Source: Cyanobacteriota bacterium (GTDB lineage Bacteria > Cyanobacteriota > Cyanobacteriia > PCC-6307 > Cyanobiaceae). From it: DNA of 10,854 nucleotides. The first letter of the stretch is position 1; each line of letters starts with the position of its first letter. The position numbers were made by a program, and so were the translations under genes. Below, one piece after another: positions 1-6,562 of this stretch. A model generated the notes under the pieces. The model saw nothing but the letters and a program-made list of their open reading frames with translations. It was not told where the DNA came from and searched no databases. The stretch covers positions 1 to 10,854 of the forward strand of contig CANHSW010000043.1 in assembly GCA_947463165.1 (NCBI GenBank), given 5' to 3'.

Positions 1-789
1 GATGCCCTGACGATCGGGGGGCGCCGCTTTACCAGCCGGCTGATGACCGGCAGCGGCAAATACCCGAGCATGGAGCTGATGGCGGCCAGCCTGGTCGCCA
101 GCGGTTGCGACATCGTCACCGTGGCTGTGCGCCGCGTGCAGAGCCAGGCCGCCGGCCACCTGGGACTGATGCAGGCGATCGACTGGCAGCGGATTTGGAT
201 GCTGCCCAACACGGCCGGTTGCGCCACCGCGGAGGAGGCGATTCGGGTGGCGCGCCTGGGGCGCGAACTGGCGAAATTGGCGGGCCAGGAGGACAACAAC
301 TTCGTGAAGCTGGAGGTGATCCCCGACAGCCGGCACCTGCTGCCCGATCCGATTGGCACCCTGCAGGCCGCCGAACAGCTGGTGCGAGAGGGCTTCACCG
401 TGCTGCCCTATATCAATGCCGATCCGCTGCTGGCCAAGCGCCTGGAGGAGGCCGGCTGTGCCACGGTGATGCCCCTGGGTTCGCCCATCGGTTCCGGGCA
501 GGGCATCCGCAACGCCGCCAATATCGCCCTGATCATCGAGAGCGCCCGGGTGCCGGTGGTGGTGGATGCCGGCATTGGCGTGCCCAGCGAGGCCGCCCAG
601 GCGATGGAGATGGGGGCCGATGCCCTGCTGATCAACAGCGCCATCGCCCTGTCCGGGGACCCCGCCGCCATGGCCAGGGCCATGGCCCTGGCCACCGAGG
701 CCGGCCGCAGCGCCTTTCGGGCCGGCCGACTGCCGATGCGGGCCCAGGCCAGCCCCAGCTCCCCCAGCAGCGGCCGCGTCGGCAGCTGA
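1..789 (+). CDS. thiG: Thiazole synthase ThiG (5' partial)
   Basis: ThiG forms the thiazole phosphate ring of thiamine in the cytosol from 1-deoxy-xylulose 5-phosphate, dehydroglycine and the ThiS thiocarboxylate. The frame is open from base 1, so the start lies outside the window; probably only about 5-15 residues are missing, because the visible part already begins in the first strand (LTIGGRRF, then [12 protein letters not shown]). The Schiff-base lysine is the K of FVKLEVI (codon 307-309, visible residue 103). Later blocks are [20 protein letters not shown] and [11 protein letters not shown], the last forming part of the phosphate site of this TIM barrel. The C-terminus ([15 protein letters not shown]) looks complete, and 262 residues are visible against a usual total of about 260-270. 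It heads a run of plus-strand genes; 116 bp separate it from the psb34-like gene. Family assignment is secure. Confidence 0.95.
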   Translation, partial: DALTIGGRRFTSRLMTGSGKYPSMELMAASLVASGCDIVTVAVRRVQSQAAGHLGLMQAIDWQRIWMLPNTAGCATAEEAIRVARLGRELAKLAGQEDNNFVKLEVIPDSRHLLPDPIGTLQAAEQLVREGFTVLPYINADPLLAKRLEEAGCATVMPLGSPIGSGQGIRNAANIALIIESARVPVVVDAGIGVPSEAAQAMEMGADALLINSAIALSGDPAAMARAMALATEAGRSAFRAGRLPMRAQASPSSPSSGRVGS

Positions 790-905
790 ATGGGCCCCGG
801 TTGGCTGACCGCCGTTTGGCCAGCGCCAGCTCGTGAAGTTCCGTGCCAACTGGCCACCGGATGGGGCCGGCCTCCATATCTTGACCAGCTTGTCGCTGTC
901 AGCGG

Positions 906-1073
906 ATGCAGGTCACGGAAGAGGACGGTGGGCGCCTGAACGCCTTTGCCAAGGAGCCCCGCATGGTGGTGATGGAGCAGGGCGAAACCAGCGGCGTCAA
1001 CGCCAGGCTGCTCTGGAGCCTTGGCCTTGGCCTGGTGCTGCTGCTGCTGGCAGTGGCGGCCCGGATCAGTTGA
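906..1073 (+). CDS. psb34: Psb34-like photosystem II assembly protein (ssl1498 family)
   Basis: This short gene encodes 55 residues. The N-terminus reads VTEEDGGRLNAFAKEPRM, which matches my memory of the family signature (T-E-E-G-G-R-L-N-N-F-A-x-E-P) of cyanobacterial ssl1498/Psb34 proteins. Residues about 35-52 (LLWSLGLGLVLLLLAVAA) form one transmembrane helix, so the protein should sit in the thylakoid membrane with its soluble N-terminal arm in the cytoplasm or stroma. Psb34 is known to bind the CP47 side of photosystem II assembly intermediates, at or near the site used by high-light-inducible proteins. The ATG at 906 starts exactly at the conserved block; I see only a weak AGCGG in front of it. 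The TGA stop lies inside the first unit of an 11-bp repeat. sqdB begins 89 bp downstream on the same strand. The assignment rests on recall of the motif, not a search; the alternative is an unrelated single-pass small membrane protein. Confidence 0.75.
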   Translation: MQVTEEDGGRLNAFAKEPRMVVMEQGETSGVNARLLWSLGLGLVLLLLAVAARIS

Positions 1074-1100
1074 TCGGCAGTTGATCGGTAGTTGATCGGT
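1068..1100 (+). repeat. Three tandem 11-bp repeats at the end of the psb34-like gene
   Basis: Units AGTTGATCGGC (1068-1078), AGTTGATCGGT (1079-1089) and AGTTGATCGGT (1090-1100) follow without gaps and differ at one base. The first unit contains the stop codon of the psb34-like gene. The third unit offers TTGATC (1092-1097), which with TAGTAG (1116-1121) at 18 bp could be a weak sigma-70 promoter for sqdB; that match is poor (4/6 and 3/6) and is only a guess. Confidence 0.9.
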
Positions 1101-1151
1101 TTGGCCAGACGCCTGTAGTAGCTTGCGCTCCGGAGCATCCGCTCGCACTGC

Positions 1152-1156
1152 AGGAG
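1152..1156 (+). promoter_or_regulatory. Shine-Dalgarno site of sqdB
   Basis: AGGAG ends 6 nt before the GTG at 1163, a good spacing. It is the clearest ribosome binding site in the window and supports the GTG start of sqdB, after which the protein begins directly with the Rossmann strand VFVLGGDG. A perfect palindrome GCTCCGGAGC lies just upstream at 1127-1136, of unknown meaning. Confidence 0.65.
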
Positions 1157-1162
1157 TCAGGG

Positions 1163-2356
1163 GTGAAGGTTTTCGTTCTCGGCGGTGACGGCTTTTGCGG
1201 CTGGCCCTGTGCTGTGAACCTGGCCGATGCCGGCCATGACGTGGTCTTGGTCGACAACCTCAGTCGCCGCAAGATCGACGTAGATCTGGGGATTGAGTCG
1301 CTCACTCCGATCGCCACCATTCAGGACCGGCTCCTGGCCTGGCAGCAGCTGGGCGGCCGGGCCATGCGCTTCGTGAACCTGGACATCGCCCAGGATTACG
1401 ACGGACTGTTGCAGCTGCTGCGCAGCGAGCGGCCGGATTCGGTGGTGCACTTCGCCGAGCAGCGGGCCGCCCCCTATTCGATGAAGACCAGCGCCACCAA
1501 GCGCTACACCGTCGATAACAACGTCAACGGCACCCACAACCTGCTGGTGGCGATTGTGGAGAGCGGCCTTGATTGCCACATCGTGCACCTGGGCACCATG
1601 GGCGTCTATGGCTACGGCTCCCACCGCGGCGCCACCATCCCCGAGGGCTACCTCACGGTGGAGGTGCCCCAGCCCGATGGCAGCCGCTTCACCGAGAAGA
1701 TCCTGCACCCCACAGATCCGGGCAGCGTCTATCACATGACCAAGACGCTGGATCAGTTGCTGTTTTTTTACTACAACAAAAACGACCGCATCCGCGTCAC
1801 TGACCTGCACCAGGGCATTGTCTGGGGCACCAATACCGAGCTCACCGAACAGGATCCCCGGCTCACCAATCGCTTCGACTACGACGGCGATTACGGCACT
1901 GTGCTCAACCGCTTTTTGATGCAGGCGGCGATTGGCTATCCGCTCACCGTCCACGGCACCGGCGGCCAGACCCGCGCCTTCATCCACATCCGAGATTCGG
2001 TGCGCTGTGTGCAGCTGGCCCTGGAAAACCCGCCTGCCGCCGGCGAGAAGGTGAAGATTTTCAACCAGATGACCGAGAGTCACCAGGTGGGCGAGCTGGC
2101 CAAGAAGGTGGCGGCGCTCACCGGCGCCGAGCTCAACTTCCTGCCCAATCCGCGCAAGGAGGCGATCGAGAACGATTTGATCGTGGACAACCGTTGCTTC
2201 ATCGAACTGGGCCTGCAGCCCACCACCCTCGATGACGGTTTGCTGCGGGAGGTGGTGGAGGTGGCTCGCCGCTGGGCCGACCGCTGCGATCGCAGCCGCA
2301 TCCCCTGTGTGTCGGCCTGGACCAGCCAGCAGGCCGCCGCCATCTCCAAGGCCTGA
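1163..2356 (+). CDS. sqdB: UDP-sulfoquinovose synthase SqdB
   Basis: SqdB converts UDP-glucose and sulfite to UDP-sulfoquinovose, the head-group donor for the sulfolipid SQDG. The 397-residue protein is a full-length extended short-chain dehydrogenase/epimerase. Residues 6-14 (LGGDGFCGW) are the NAD-binding glycine motif in the form typical of SqdB/SQD1. The catalytic triad equivalent to Thr145, Tyr182 and Lys186 of Arabidopsis SQD1 is visible as T145 (HLGTMG), Y190 and K194 (YHMTK). Other family blocks are VVHFAEQRAAPYSM, DLHQGIVWGT and GQTRAFIHIRDSV. The start is GTG, set by the Shine-Dalgarno site at 1152-1156 and by the N-terminal beta strand. The gene is followed after 16 nt by sqdX, so the two are very likely one transcript, as known for sqdB-sqdX pairs in cyanobacteria. 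Nothing is truncated or missing. Confidence 0.97.
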   Translation: MKVFVLGGDGFCGWPCAVNLADAGHDVVLVDNLSRRKIDVDLGIESLTPIATIQDRLLAWQQLGGRAMRFVNLDIAQDYDGLLQLLRSERPDSVVHFAEQRAAPYSMKTSATKRYTVDNNVNGTHNLLVAIVESGLDCHIVHLGTMGVYGYGSHRGATIPEGYLTVEVPQPDGSRFTEKILHPTDPGSVYHMTKTLDQLLFFYYNKNDRIRVTDLHQGIVWGTNTELTEQDPRLTNRFDYDGDYGTVLNRFLMQAAIGYPLTVHGTGGQTRAFIHIRDSVRCVQLALENPPAAGEKVKIFNQMTESHQVGELAKKVAALTGAELNFLPNPRKEAIENDLIVDNRCFIELGLQPTTLDDGLLREVVEVARRWADRCDRSRIPCVSAWTSQQAAAISKA

Positions 2357-2372
2357 GGCAGCGGGTGACCCC

Positions 2373-3542
2373 TTGAAGATCGCCCTGTTTACCGAGACCT
2401 TCCTGCCGAAGGTGGATGGGATCGTCACCCGGCTCACCAAGACCGTGCGCCACCTGGTGGAAGCCGGCGATGAGGTGCTGATTTTTTGCCCGGAAGGGGC
2501 CCCTGAGCAGTACATGGGCGCCCGGGTGATGGGGGTGCCGGCGATGCCGCTGCCCCTCTACCCGGAATTGAAGTTGGCCCTGCCCCGCCCGGCAGTGGCA
2601 GAAGCGCTCGATCAATTCAGGCCCGATCTTGTGCATGTGATCAACCCGGCCGTGTTGGGCTTGGGGGGCATCTGGCTGGCCAAGACCAAGGGCTATCCGC
2701 TGGTGGCCAGCTACCACACCCACCTGCCGAAATACCTGGAGCACTACGGCATGGGTCTGCTGGAGCCGCTGCTGTGGGAACTGCTCAAGGCCGCCCACAA
2801 CCAGGCCCAACTCAATCTCTGCACCTCCACGGCCATGGTGGCCGAACTCAGCGAAAAGGGCATCCTGCACACGGCCCTGTGGCAGCGGGGCGTCGATACC
2901 GAGATGTTCAGACCGGAGCTGCGCAGCAGCGCCAGCCGAGAGCGGTTGCTGGGGGGCCACAGCGACACCGGCAAGCTGCTGCTCTACATCGGTCGGCTGT
3001 CGGCCGAGAAGCAGATCGAGCGGATCAAGCCGGTGCTGGAAGCCCTGCCCGATGCCCGCTTGGCCCTGGTGGGCGATGGGCCCCACCGCAGCCGCCTGGA
3101 GGAGATCTTCAGCGGGCTGCCGGTGACCTTTGTGGGCTACCTGGCCGGGGAGGAGTTGGCGGCCGCCTATGCAAGTGGCGACGCCTTTGTCTTTCCCTCC
3201 AGCACCGAAACCCTGGGCCTGGTGCTGCTGGAATCGATGGCGGCGGGTTGCCCGGTGGTGGGGGCCAACCGGGGCGGCATCCCCGACATCGTCACCGATG
3301 GGGTGAATGGCTGCCTGTACGAGCCCGATGGCGAGGACGGCGGCGCCGCCAGCCTCACCGCGGCGGTGCTGCGGCTGCTGGGCGATCAAGAGCAACGCCA
3401 AATATTGAGTTGCCATGCCCGCCGGGAGGCGGAAGCCTGGGGCTGGGCCGGCGCCACCGCCCAGTTACGGCGCTATTACCGCAATCTGCTTGACCCCCAG
3501 GCCGGCCCCACCAGCCGGCCCGTCGACCAGCTGGTGGCTTGA
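2373..3542 (+). CDS. sqdX: Sulfoquinovosyl diacylglycerol synthase SqdX (GT4 glycosyltransferase)
   Basis: SqdX transfers sulfoquinovose from its UDP donor to diacylglycerol, the last step of sulfolipid synthesis, at the cytoplasmic face of membranes. The 389-residue protein begins KIALFTETFLPKVDGIVTRL, the usual SqdX N-terminus with the GT-B acceptor-side domain. The C-terminal GT4 domain carries LLYIGRLSAEKQIE (203-216), LVGDGPHRSRLE (232-243) and the E-x7-E motif at E279 and E287 within ETLGLVLLESMAAGCPVV. I place the start at TTG 2373 because the conserved protein begins exactly there. The open frame continues upstream through an ATG at 2232, but that stretch lies inside sqdB in another frame and reads as low-complexity shadow. 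Only a GAGG at 2355-2358, over the sqdB stop, resembles a ribosome site, so translational coupling to sqdB is plausible. The gene is convergent with mrdA. Confidence 0.94.
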   Translation: MKIALFTETFLPKVDGIVTRLTKTVRHLVEAGDEVLIFCPEGAPEQYMGARVMGVPAMPLPLYPELKLALPRPAVAEALDQFRPDLVHVINPAVLGLGGIWLAKTKGYPLVASYHTHLPKYLEHYGMGLLEPLLWELLKAAHNQAQLNLCTSTAMVAELSEKGILHTALWQRGVDTEMFRPELRSSASRERLLGGHSDTGKLLLYIGRLSAEKQIERIKPVLEALPDARLALVGDGPHRSRLEEIFSGLPVTFVGYLAGEELAAAYASGDAFVFPSSTETLGLVLLESMAAGCPVVGANRGGIPDIVTDGVNGCLYEPDGEDGGAASLTAAVLRLLGDQEQRQILSCHARREAEAWGWAGATAQLRRYYRNLLDPQAGPTSRPVDQLVA

Positions 3543-3555
3543 GCTAACCGCTCAA
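3539..3555 (+). terminator. Stem-loop across the sqdX stop codon
   Basis: TTGAGC (3539-3544) and GCTCAA (3550-3555) form a perfect 6-bp stem with loop TAACC, and the TGA stop of sqdX lies in the left arm. The following bases (ATCGCCTTTCCC) contain no real U-tract, so intrinsic termination is uncertain; it may instead protect the 3' end. Confidence 0.4.
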
Positions 3556-3591
3556 ATCGCCTTTCCCAGGCTCTCCCCGGCTGCTGCTCCG

Positions 3592-3617
3592 CCTGGTTCA
3601 GCGGCCGCGAAACCAGG
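3592..3617 (-). terminator. Stem-loop across the mrdA stop codon
   Basis: CCTGGTT (3592-3598) and AACCAGG (3611-3617) pair in a 7-bp stem; the 12-nt loop contains the palindrome GCGGCCGC (3601-3608). The minus-strand stop codon of mrdA (3598-3600) lies at the stem-loop boundary. No T-run follows on either strand. It lies in the 55-bp convergent gap and mrdA tail, so it may serve as a bidirectional end signal. Confidence 0.4.
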
Positions 3618-5334
3618 TGGTCATCAGCGCCTTCACCATCGGTGCCGCCACGGTGCCGCCATAGCCGCCGGAATTTTCGCCAAAGGCGATGATCACCAGG
3701 CTGGGCTTGTCGGCGGGGGCGTAGCCACCGAACCAGGCATGGTCGGGGCGGGGCGGATCCTCGCCGGTGCCGGTCTTGCCGGCCACCGGCGGCAGCTTGG
3801 GGTCGTTGAGGATTGTGGCCGTGCCGTTGGTCACCACCTGGCGCAGGCCATCGCGCACCACCGCCAGGGTGACGGGCTTGAGAGCGAGCCAGCGCCGCGG
3901 CGTCGGGCGTTCCACCAGGTGGGGTGTTACCAGCCAGCCGCCATTCGCTACCGCTGCATACATGCGTGCCATCTGGATCGGCGTCACCTGCAGGGCCCCC
4001 TGGCCGATCGAGGAGGTGATCGTGTCCACCGGGGTCCAGGGTTCCCCCAGCACCCGTTTTTTCCAGGCTTGATCCCCCAGTAATCCCGAGCTTTCCTCGC
4101 CCCGCAGCTCCAGCCCAGTGACGCTGCCATAACCCAGGCGCCGGGCAGCGGCAAATAGCTGATCTGGCCCAATCTGCAGGCCTAACTGATAATAAAATGT
4201 GTTGCTGCTCACCGCCAGGGCCATGGGGAAGCCGATGGCGCCGTGGGCGCCATGGTCGCCGTAGCAGAGCCCCGCATAGCAGAAAGACTTCATAGTCATC
4301 ACCTTGGAGTTGGCGTTGAACTTGCCCGACTCCAGGGCGGCGATGGTGGTGATGATTTTGAAAGTGCTGGCAGGCGGAAAGCCTTGGAAGGCGCGATTCA
4401 GCAGCGGCGCGTTAGGACCATTCAGCGCCTCCCATTCGGCCATGGTGGGACCGGGCGAGAACAGATTCGGATTGAAGTTGGGCCGGCTGGCCATGGCACG
4501 GATCGCCCCGGTCTGGGGATCCATGGCCACGATCGCCCCCTTGCCCACCTTGTCGAGGGCCCGTTCAGCGGCCTGTTGCAGGGGCAGGTCCAGCGTCAGG
4601 CGCAGGTCTTTGCCGGCCCGGGCCGGCTTGTCCCCCAGCACGCGCTGCACTTGGCCGGCGGCATTCACCTCCACCTGCTGGCCGCCCCATTCGCCGCGCA
4701 GATGGGCTTCATAGGCTTTTTCAATGCCGCTGCGACCCACCCGATCGCGAATCCGGTAGCCCTTGGGCTCCAGCTGCTTGTATTCCTCTTCCGTAATGCC
4801 GCTGGTGTAGCCGAGAACGTGGGAAGCCAGCGGGCCATGGGGATAGCTGCGCATCACGTCCACATCCACCTCCGCGCCGCGCAGCTGGCCGGACTGTTCG
4901 CGAAAGCGCAGCACCTGCTCGGGGGTCAGGGGGTTGGCCAGCTCGATGCGAAAGCCATCGCCGTGGTCGCCCTGTTGGTGTCGCTGCTCCAGCTGGGCCG
5001 CCGGCAGGCCGACTACCTGAGCCAGGCGATCCCGCAGGGCCGGCCACTGGTCTTTGCGCAATTCCTGGGGCTGCAGGTAGAGGCCATAGGTGAGCCTGCT
5101 GGTGGCCAGCACCGCGCCGTTGCGATCCAGCAGCCGGCCGCGCATGGGATTGCGGGGCATCAGGCGGATGCGGTTGTCGTCGGCGCGGGCCCGATTCTCC
5201 GCCCCATGCAGCAGTTGCAGCCAGGCCAGGCGCGCCACCATGGCAGAGCTGAACAGCAGCACGATCAACATCAAGGCGGCTGGCTGCTGGCCCATGCCGC
5301 AGTGGCGGGAAGGCTGGGCTTTGGCGCGGGCCAT
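3598..5334 (-). CDS. mrdA: Penicillin-binding protein 2 (peptidoglycan D,D-transpeptidase)
   Basis: This is a class B penicillin-binding protein that cross-links peptidoglycan, most likely the elongation-type PBP2 working with RodA. It has 578 residues, within the usual range. Order of parts: short cytoplasmic N-terminus, one membrane helix at about 19-41 (PAALMLIVLLFSSAMVARLA), a pedestal/dimerisation domain with RNPMRGRLLDRNG (61-73) and DVMRSYPHGPLASHVLGY (159-176), then the transpeptidase domain. All three catalytic motifs are present: S323-T-F-K326 (PPASTFK), S376-S-N378 and K520-T-G-T523. The block before SxxK is PPAS rather than the common PGS, a small variation. ATG 5334 is used because it leaves a short basic leader before the helix; ATG at residue 14 is an alternative. 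I see no clear Shine-Dalgarno site. It is last in the minus-strand block after guaA, orf210 and orf127, with a 121-bp repeat-bearing spacer upstream. Confidence 0.95.
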   Translation of the reverse strand: MARAKAQPSRHCGMGQQPAALMLIVLLFSSAMVARLAWLQLLHGAENRARADDNRIRLMPRNPMRGRLLDRNGAVLATSRLTYGLYLQPQELRKDQWPALRDRLAQVVGLPAAQLEQRHQQGDHGDGFRIELANPLTPEQVLRFREQSGQLRGAEVDVDVMRSYPHGPLASHVLGYTSGITEEEYKQLEPKGYRIRDRVGRSGIEKAYEAHLRGEWGGQQVEVNAAGQVQRVLGDKPARAGKDLRLTLDLPLQQAAERALDKVGKGAIVAMDPQTGAIRAMASRPNFNPNLFSPGPTMAEWEALNGPNAPLLNRAFQGFPPASTFKIITTIAALESGKFNANSKVMTMKSFCYAGLCYGDHGAHGAIGFPMALAVSSNTFYYQLGLQIGPDQLFAAARRLGYGSVTGLELRGEESSGLLGDQAWKKRVLGEPWTPVDTITSSIGQGALQVTPIQMARMYAAVANGGWLVTPHLVERPTPRRWLALKPVTLAVVRDGLRQVVTNGTATILNDPKLPPVAGKTGTGEDPPRPDHAWFGGYAPADKPSLVIIAFGENSGGYGGTVAAPMVKALMTTWFRGR

Positions 5335-5368
5335 AATCAGTTGGGCATTCTAGTCAACTGGGAATTTG

Positions 5369-5451
5369 TTTAGTTGTTTAGTTGGCGGTTGATTTGATTG
5401 GCGCGCAACTTGATCTTGTGGGTGACTTGATTGATCGGTTGATTTGATCGG
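5369..5451 (+). repeat. AT-richer short-repeat array between mrdA and orf127
   Basis: The 121-bp spacer 5335-5455 is AT-richer than its surroundings and made of short repeats: TTTAGTTG twice in tandem (5369-5376, 5377-5384); the 13-mer CGGTTGATTTGAT at 5386-5398 and again at 5436-5448; and tandem TTGATTGATCGG (5427-5438) with TTGATTTGATCGG (5439-5451). The word TTGATCGG is shared with the 1068-1100 array. On the minus strand TAGAAT (5347-5352) resembles a -10 box for mrdA, but I find no matching -35 and the leader would be only about 6 nt. Confidence 0.85.
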
Positions 5452-5455
5452 TCAA

Positions 5456-5839
5456 TTAGTTGGCACGGTCGGGGCGGTCAGTGCTCAGGGGTAGCTGTCG
5501 CTGCAGCTCTCCCAGGCGGCTGGCGATGCGTTGCAGGGCTTCGCTGAGCTCCTGGGCGTCGGCCGGGCTGGAGGGTTCGGCCGCCACGTCGCGCACCTCC
5601 ACCTTCATCACCGGATTGCCCAGGCCGGGGCTGAGGCGATCGAGGCCCTCCCGCATCTGGCTGGCGATCGGTTCGCCCTCTTCTCGCAGCTGGCCGAGGG
5701 GATCGGCGCTGTTGCCATCAAAGGCGGCCAGCACCTCGCGGGGGCCGCCCTTGCGGGCCCGTTCCACCATGGCCATGCCCACGGGCAGCAGGTCTTGCAT
5801 CAGGGTCAGCCTCAGGGCATCGAGGGGATCGGTGGCCAT
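5456..5839 (-). CDS. Hypothetical protein, 127 aa, soluble
   Basis: I do not recognise this family. The protein has no signal peptide or membrane segment. Residues 4-30 (DPLDALRLTLMQDLLPVGMAMVERARKG, quoted as an interval only in part) look like an amphipathic helix, followed by GGPREVLAAFDG. The middle holds NPVMKVEVRDV, probably one beta strand. Residues about 93-118 (DAQELSEALQRIASRLGELQ) are likely a helix or short coiled coil, and the tail is polar and probably disordered. The frame is the only sensible one here and starts with ATG 24 bp after the stop of orf210, so the two genes are very likely co-transcribed. Placement between guaA and mrdA gives no firm hint; a role next to membrane protein orf210 or PBP2 is possible but is inference. 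The TAA stop touches the edge of the 5369-5451 repeat array. Confidence 0.8.
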   Translation of the reverse strand: MATDPLDALRLTLMQDLLPVGMAMVERARKGGPREVLAAFDGNSADPLGQLREEGEPIASQMREGLDRLSPGLGNPVMKVEVRDVAAEPSSPADAQELSEALQRIASRLGELQRQLPLSTDRPDRAN

Positions 5840-5863
5840 GGCAGCTGACAGGCGCGTATAGCT

Positions 5864-6496
5864 TCAGTTTGGCCTGCCCACGGCCGGAGCCACCACCAGG
5901 GGCCGGCAGACCTGGCGGCTGCCCCACCACCAGCCGCTCCCCATCGCCAGCACCAGCAGCGCCGCCAGGGGCAGCACCGCTTGACGGGTGGCCTCCAGCC
6001 CCAGCCACTCGCCCCAGGAGCGCAGGCTGCGCTCGCGATCAAAGCGGCGGCGATCGCGGCTCTCGTCCCGCTGGCGGCGCTTCAAGGAGCGGTCTACCCA
6101 GCGCTCAAAGGCCCGCTTTTTGGTGACGGCCATCTTGCGCTCCACCTCCAGCAGTTGGCCGGCGGTGAGCTCGGGGTTGAAGGTGATGATCAGCTCAAGG
6201 GTTTTGAGGAACATCTCCACGGCGCCATCGCAGATCTGGCGCTGCTCTTCCTCCAGCAGCTGCCAGTCGAGCTCGGGATAGAAGCGGCTGCGGTTCACGG
6301 CGATCTGCTCTTCCTGCAGCTGGCCTGGTTCTCGCAGCCAGCGGTCGGTGTTGGCGTCAAAGCGGCGCCAGTAGAGGAAGGGATTCAGATAGATGGTGCG
6401 GCCGGCCAGTTGAATGCTGTCCTGCTGCAGCCGCCGCTGCAAGTCCGGTTCCTGGTTGCCGGACGGCGAGGTGGTGGTCGCGGGAGCGGCGGTCAA
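5864..6496 (-). CDS. Hypothetical protein, 210 aa, C-terminal membrane anchor
   Basis: I do not recognise this family. After a disordered Ala/Thr/Pro-rich start, the block IYLNPFLYWRRFDANTDRW (35-53) has the look of a conserved core. Residues 60-130 are helical and acidic, and 133-158 are very basic (VDRSLKRRQRDESRDRRRFD). One hydrophobic helix follows at about 172-192 (QAVLPLAALLVLAMGSGWWW), with a short tail. This suggests a cytoplasmic domain held to the membrane near its C-terminus, with the basic stretch on the inner side. The start I give is TTG at 6494-6496, the first possible start after an in-frame TAG; there is no good ribosome site, and TTG at residue 19 is an alternative. It lies 66 bp after guaA, across a stem-loop, and 24 bp before orf127. 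The function is unknown; a link to the neighbouring PBP2 or to membranes is only inference. Confidence 0.78.
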   Translation of the reverse strand: MTAAPATTTSPSGNQEPDLQRRLQQDSIQLAGRTIYLNPFLYWRRFDANTDRWLREPGQLQEEQIAVNRSRFYPELDWQLLEEEQRQICDGAVEMFLKTLELIITFNPELTAGQLLEVERKMAVTKKRAFERWVDRSLKRRQRDESRDRRRFDRERSLRSWGEWLGLEATRQAVLPLAALLVLAMGSGWWWGSRQVCRPLVVAPAVGRPN

Positions 6497-6529
6497 GGCG
6501 ACAAGGAGCTGGGATTTGATGCTATCGAA

Positions 6530-6549
6530 GCTGGCCTAGGAAGGCCAGC
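6530..6549 (-). terminator. Stem-loop between guaA and orf210
   Basis: GCTGGCC (6530-6536) and GGCCAGC (6543-6549) form a perfect 7-bp stem with a 6-nt loop. It begins 13 nt after the guaA stop on the minus strand. Only TTCGAT follows it, so the U-tract is weak; partial termination or an RNA-processing site that lowers orf210 expression relative to guaA is more likely than full termination. Confidence 0.45.
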
Positions 6550-6562
6550 ACCTGCCCTACCC

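Noticed and set aside
899..1138. 79-codon minus-strand frame opposite the psb34-like gene
   Set aside because: No motif or start signal; the plus-strand frame has a recognisable N-terminal signature and membrane helix.
1157..2515. Minus-strand open frame of 452 codons opposite sqdB
   Set aside because: It is the antisense shadow of a high-GC gene; composition is rich in Ala, Gly, His and Gln with no family motif, while sqdB on the other strand has all catalytic residues.
4243..5373. Plus-strand open frame of 376 codons opposite mrdA
   Set aside because: Low-complexity His/Gln/Gly/Ala translation, no recognisable domain, and mrdA opposite is complete with all three penicillin-binding motifs.
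2286..6057. HIP1 octamer GCGATCGC at 2286-2293 and 6050-6057
   Set aside because: I spotted only two copies in about 10.9 kb of GC-rich DNA, too few to claim the strong over-representation known from HIP1-rich cyanobacteria.
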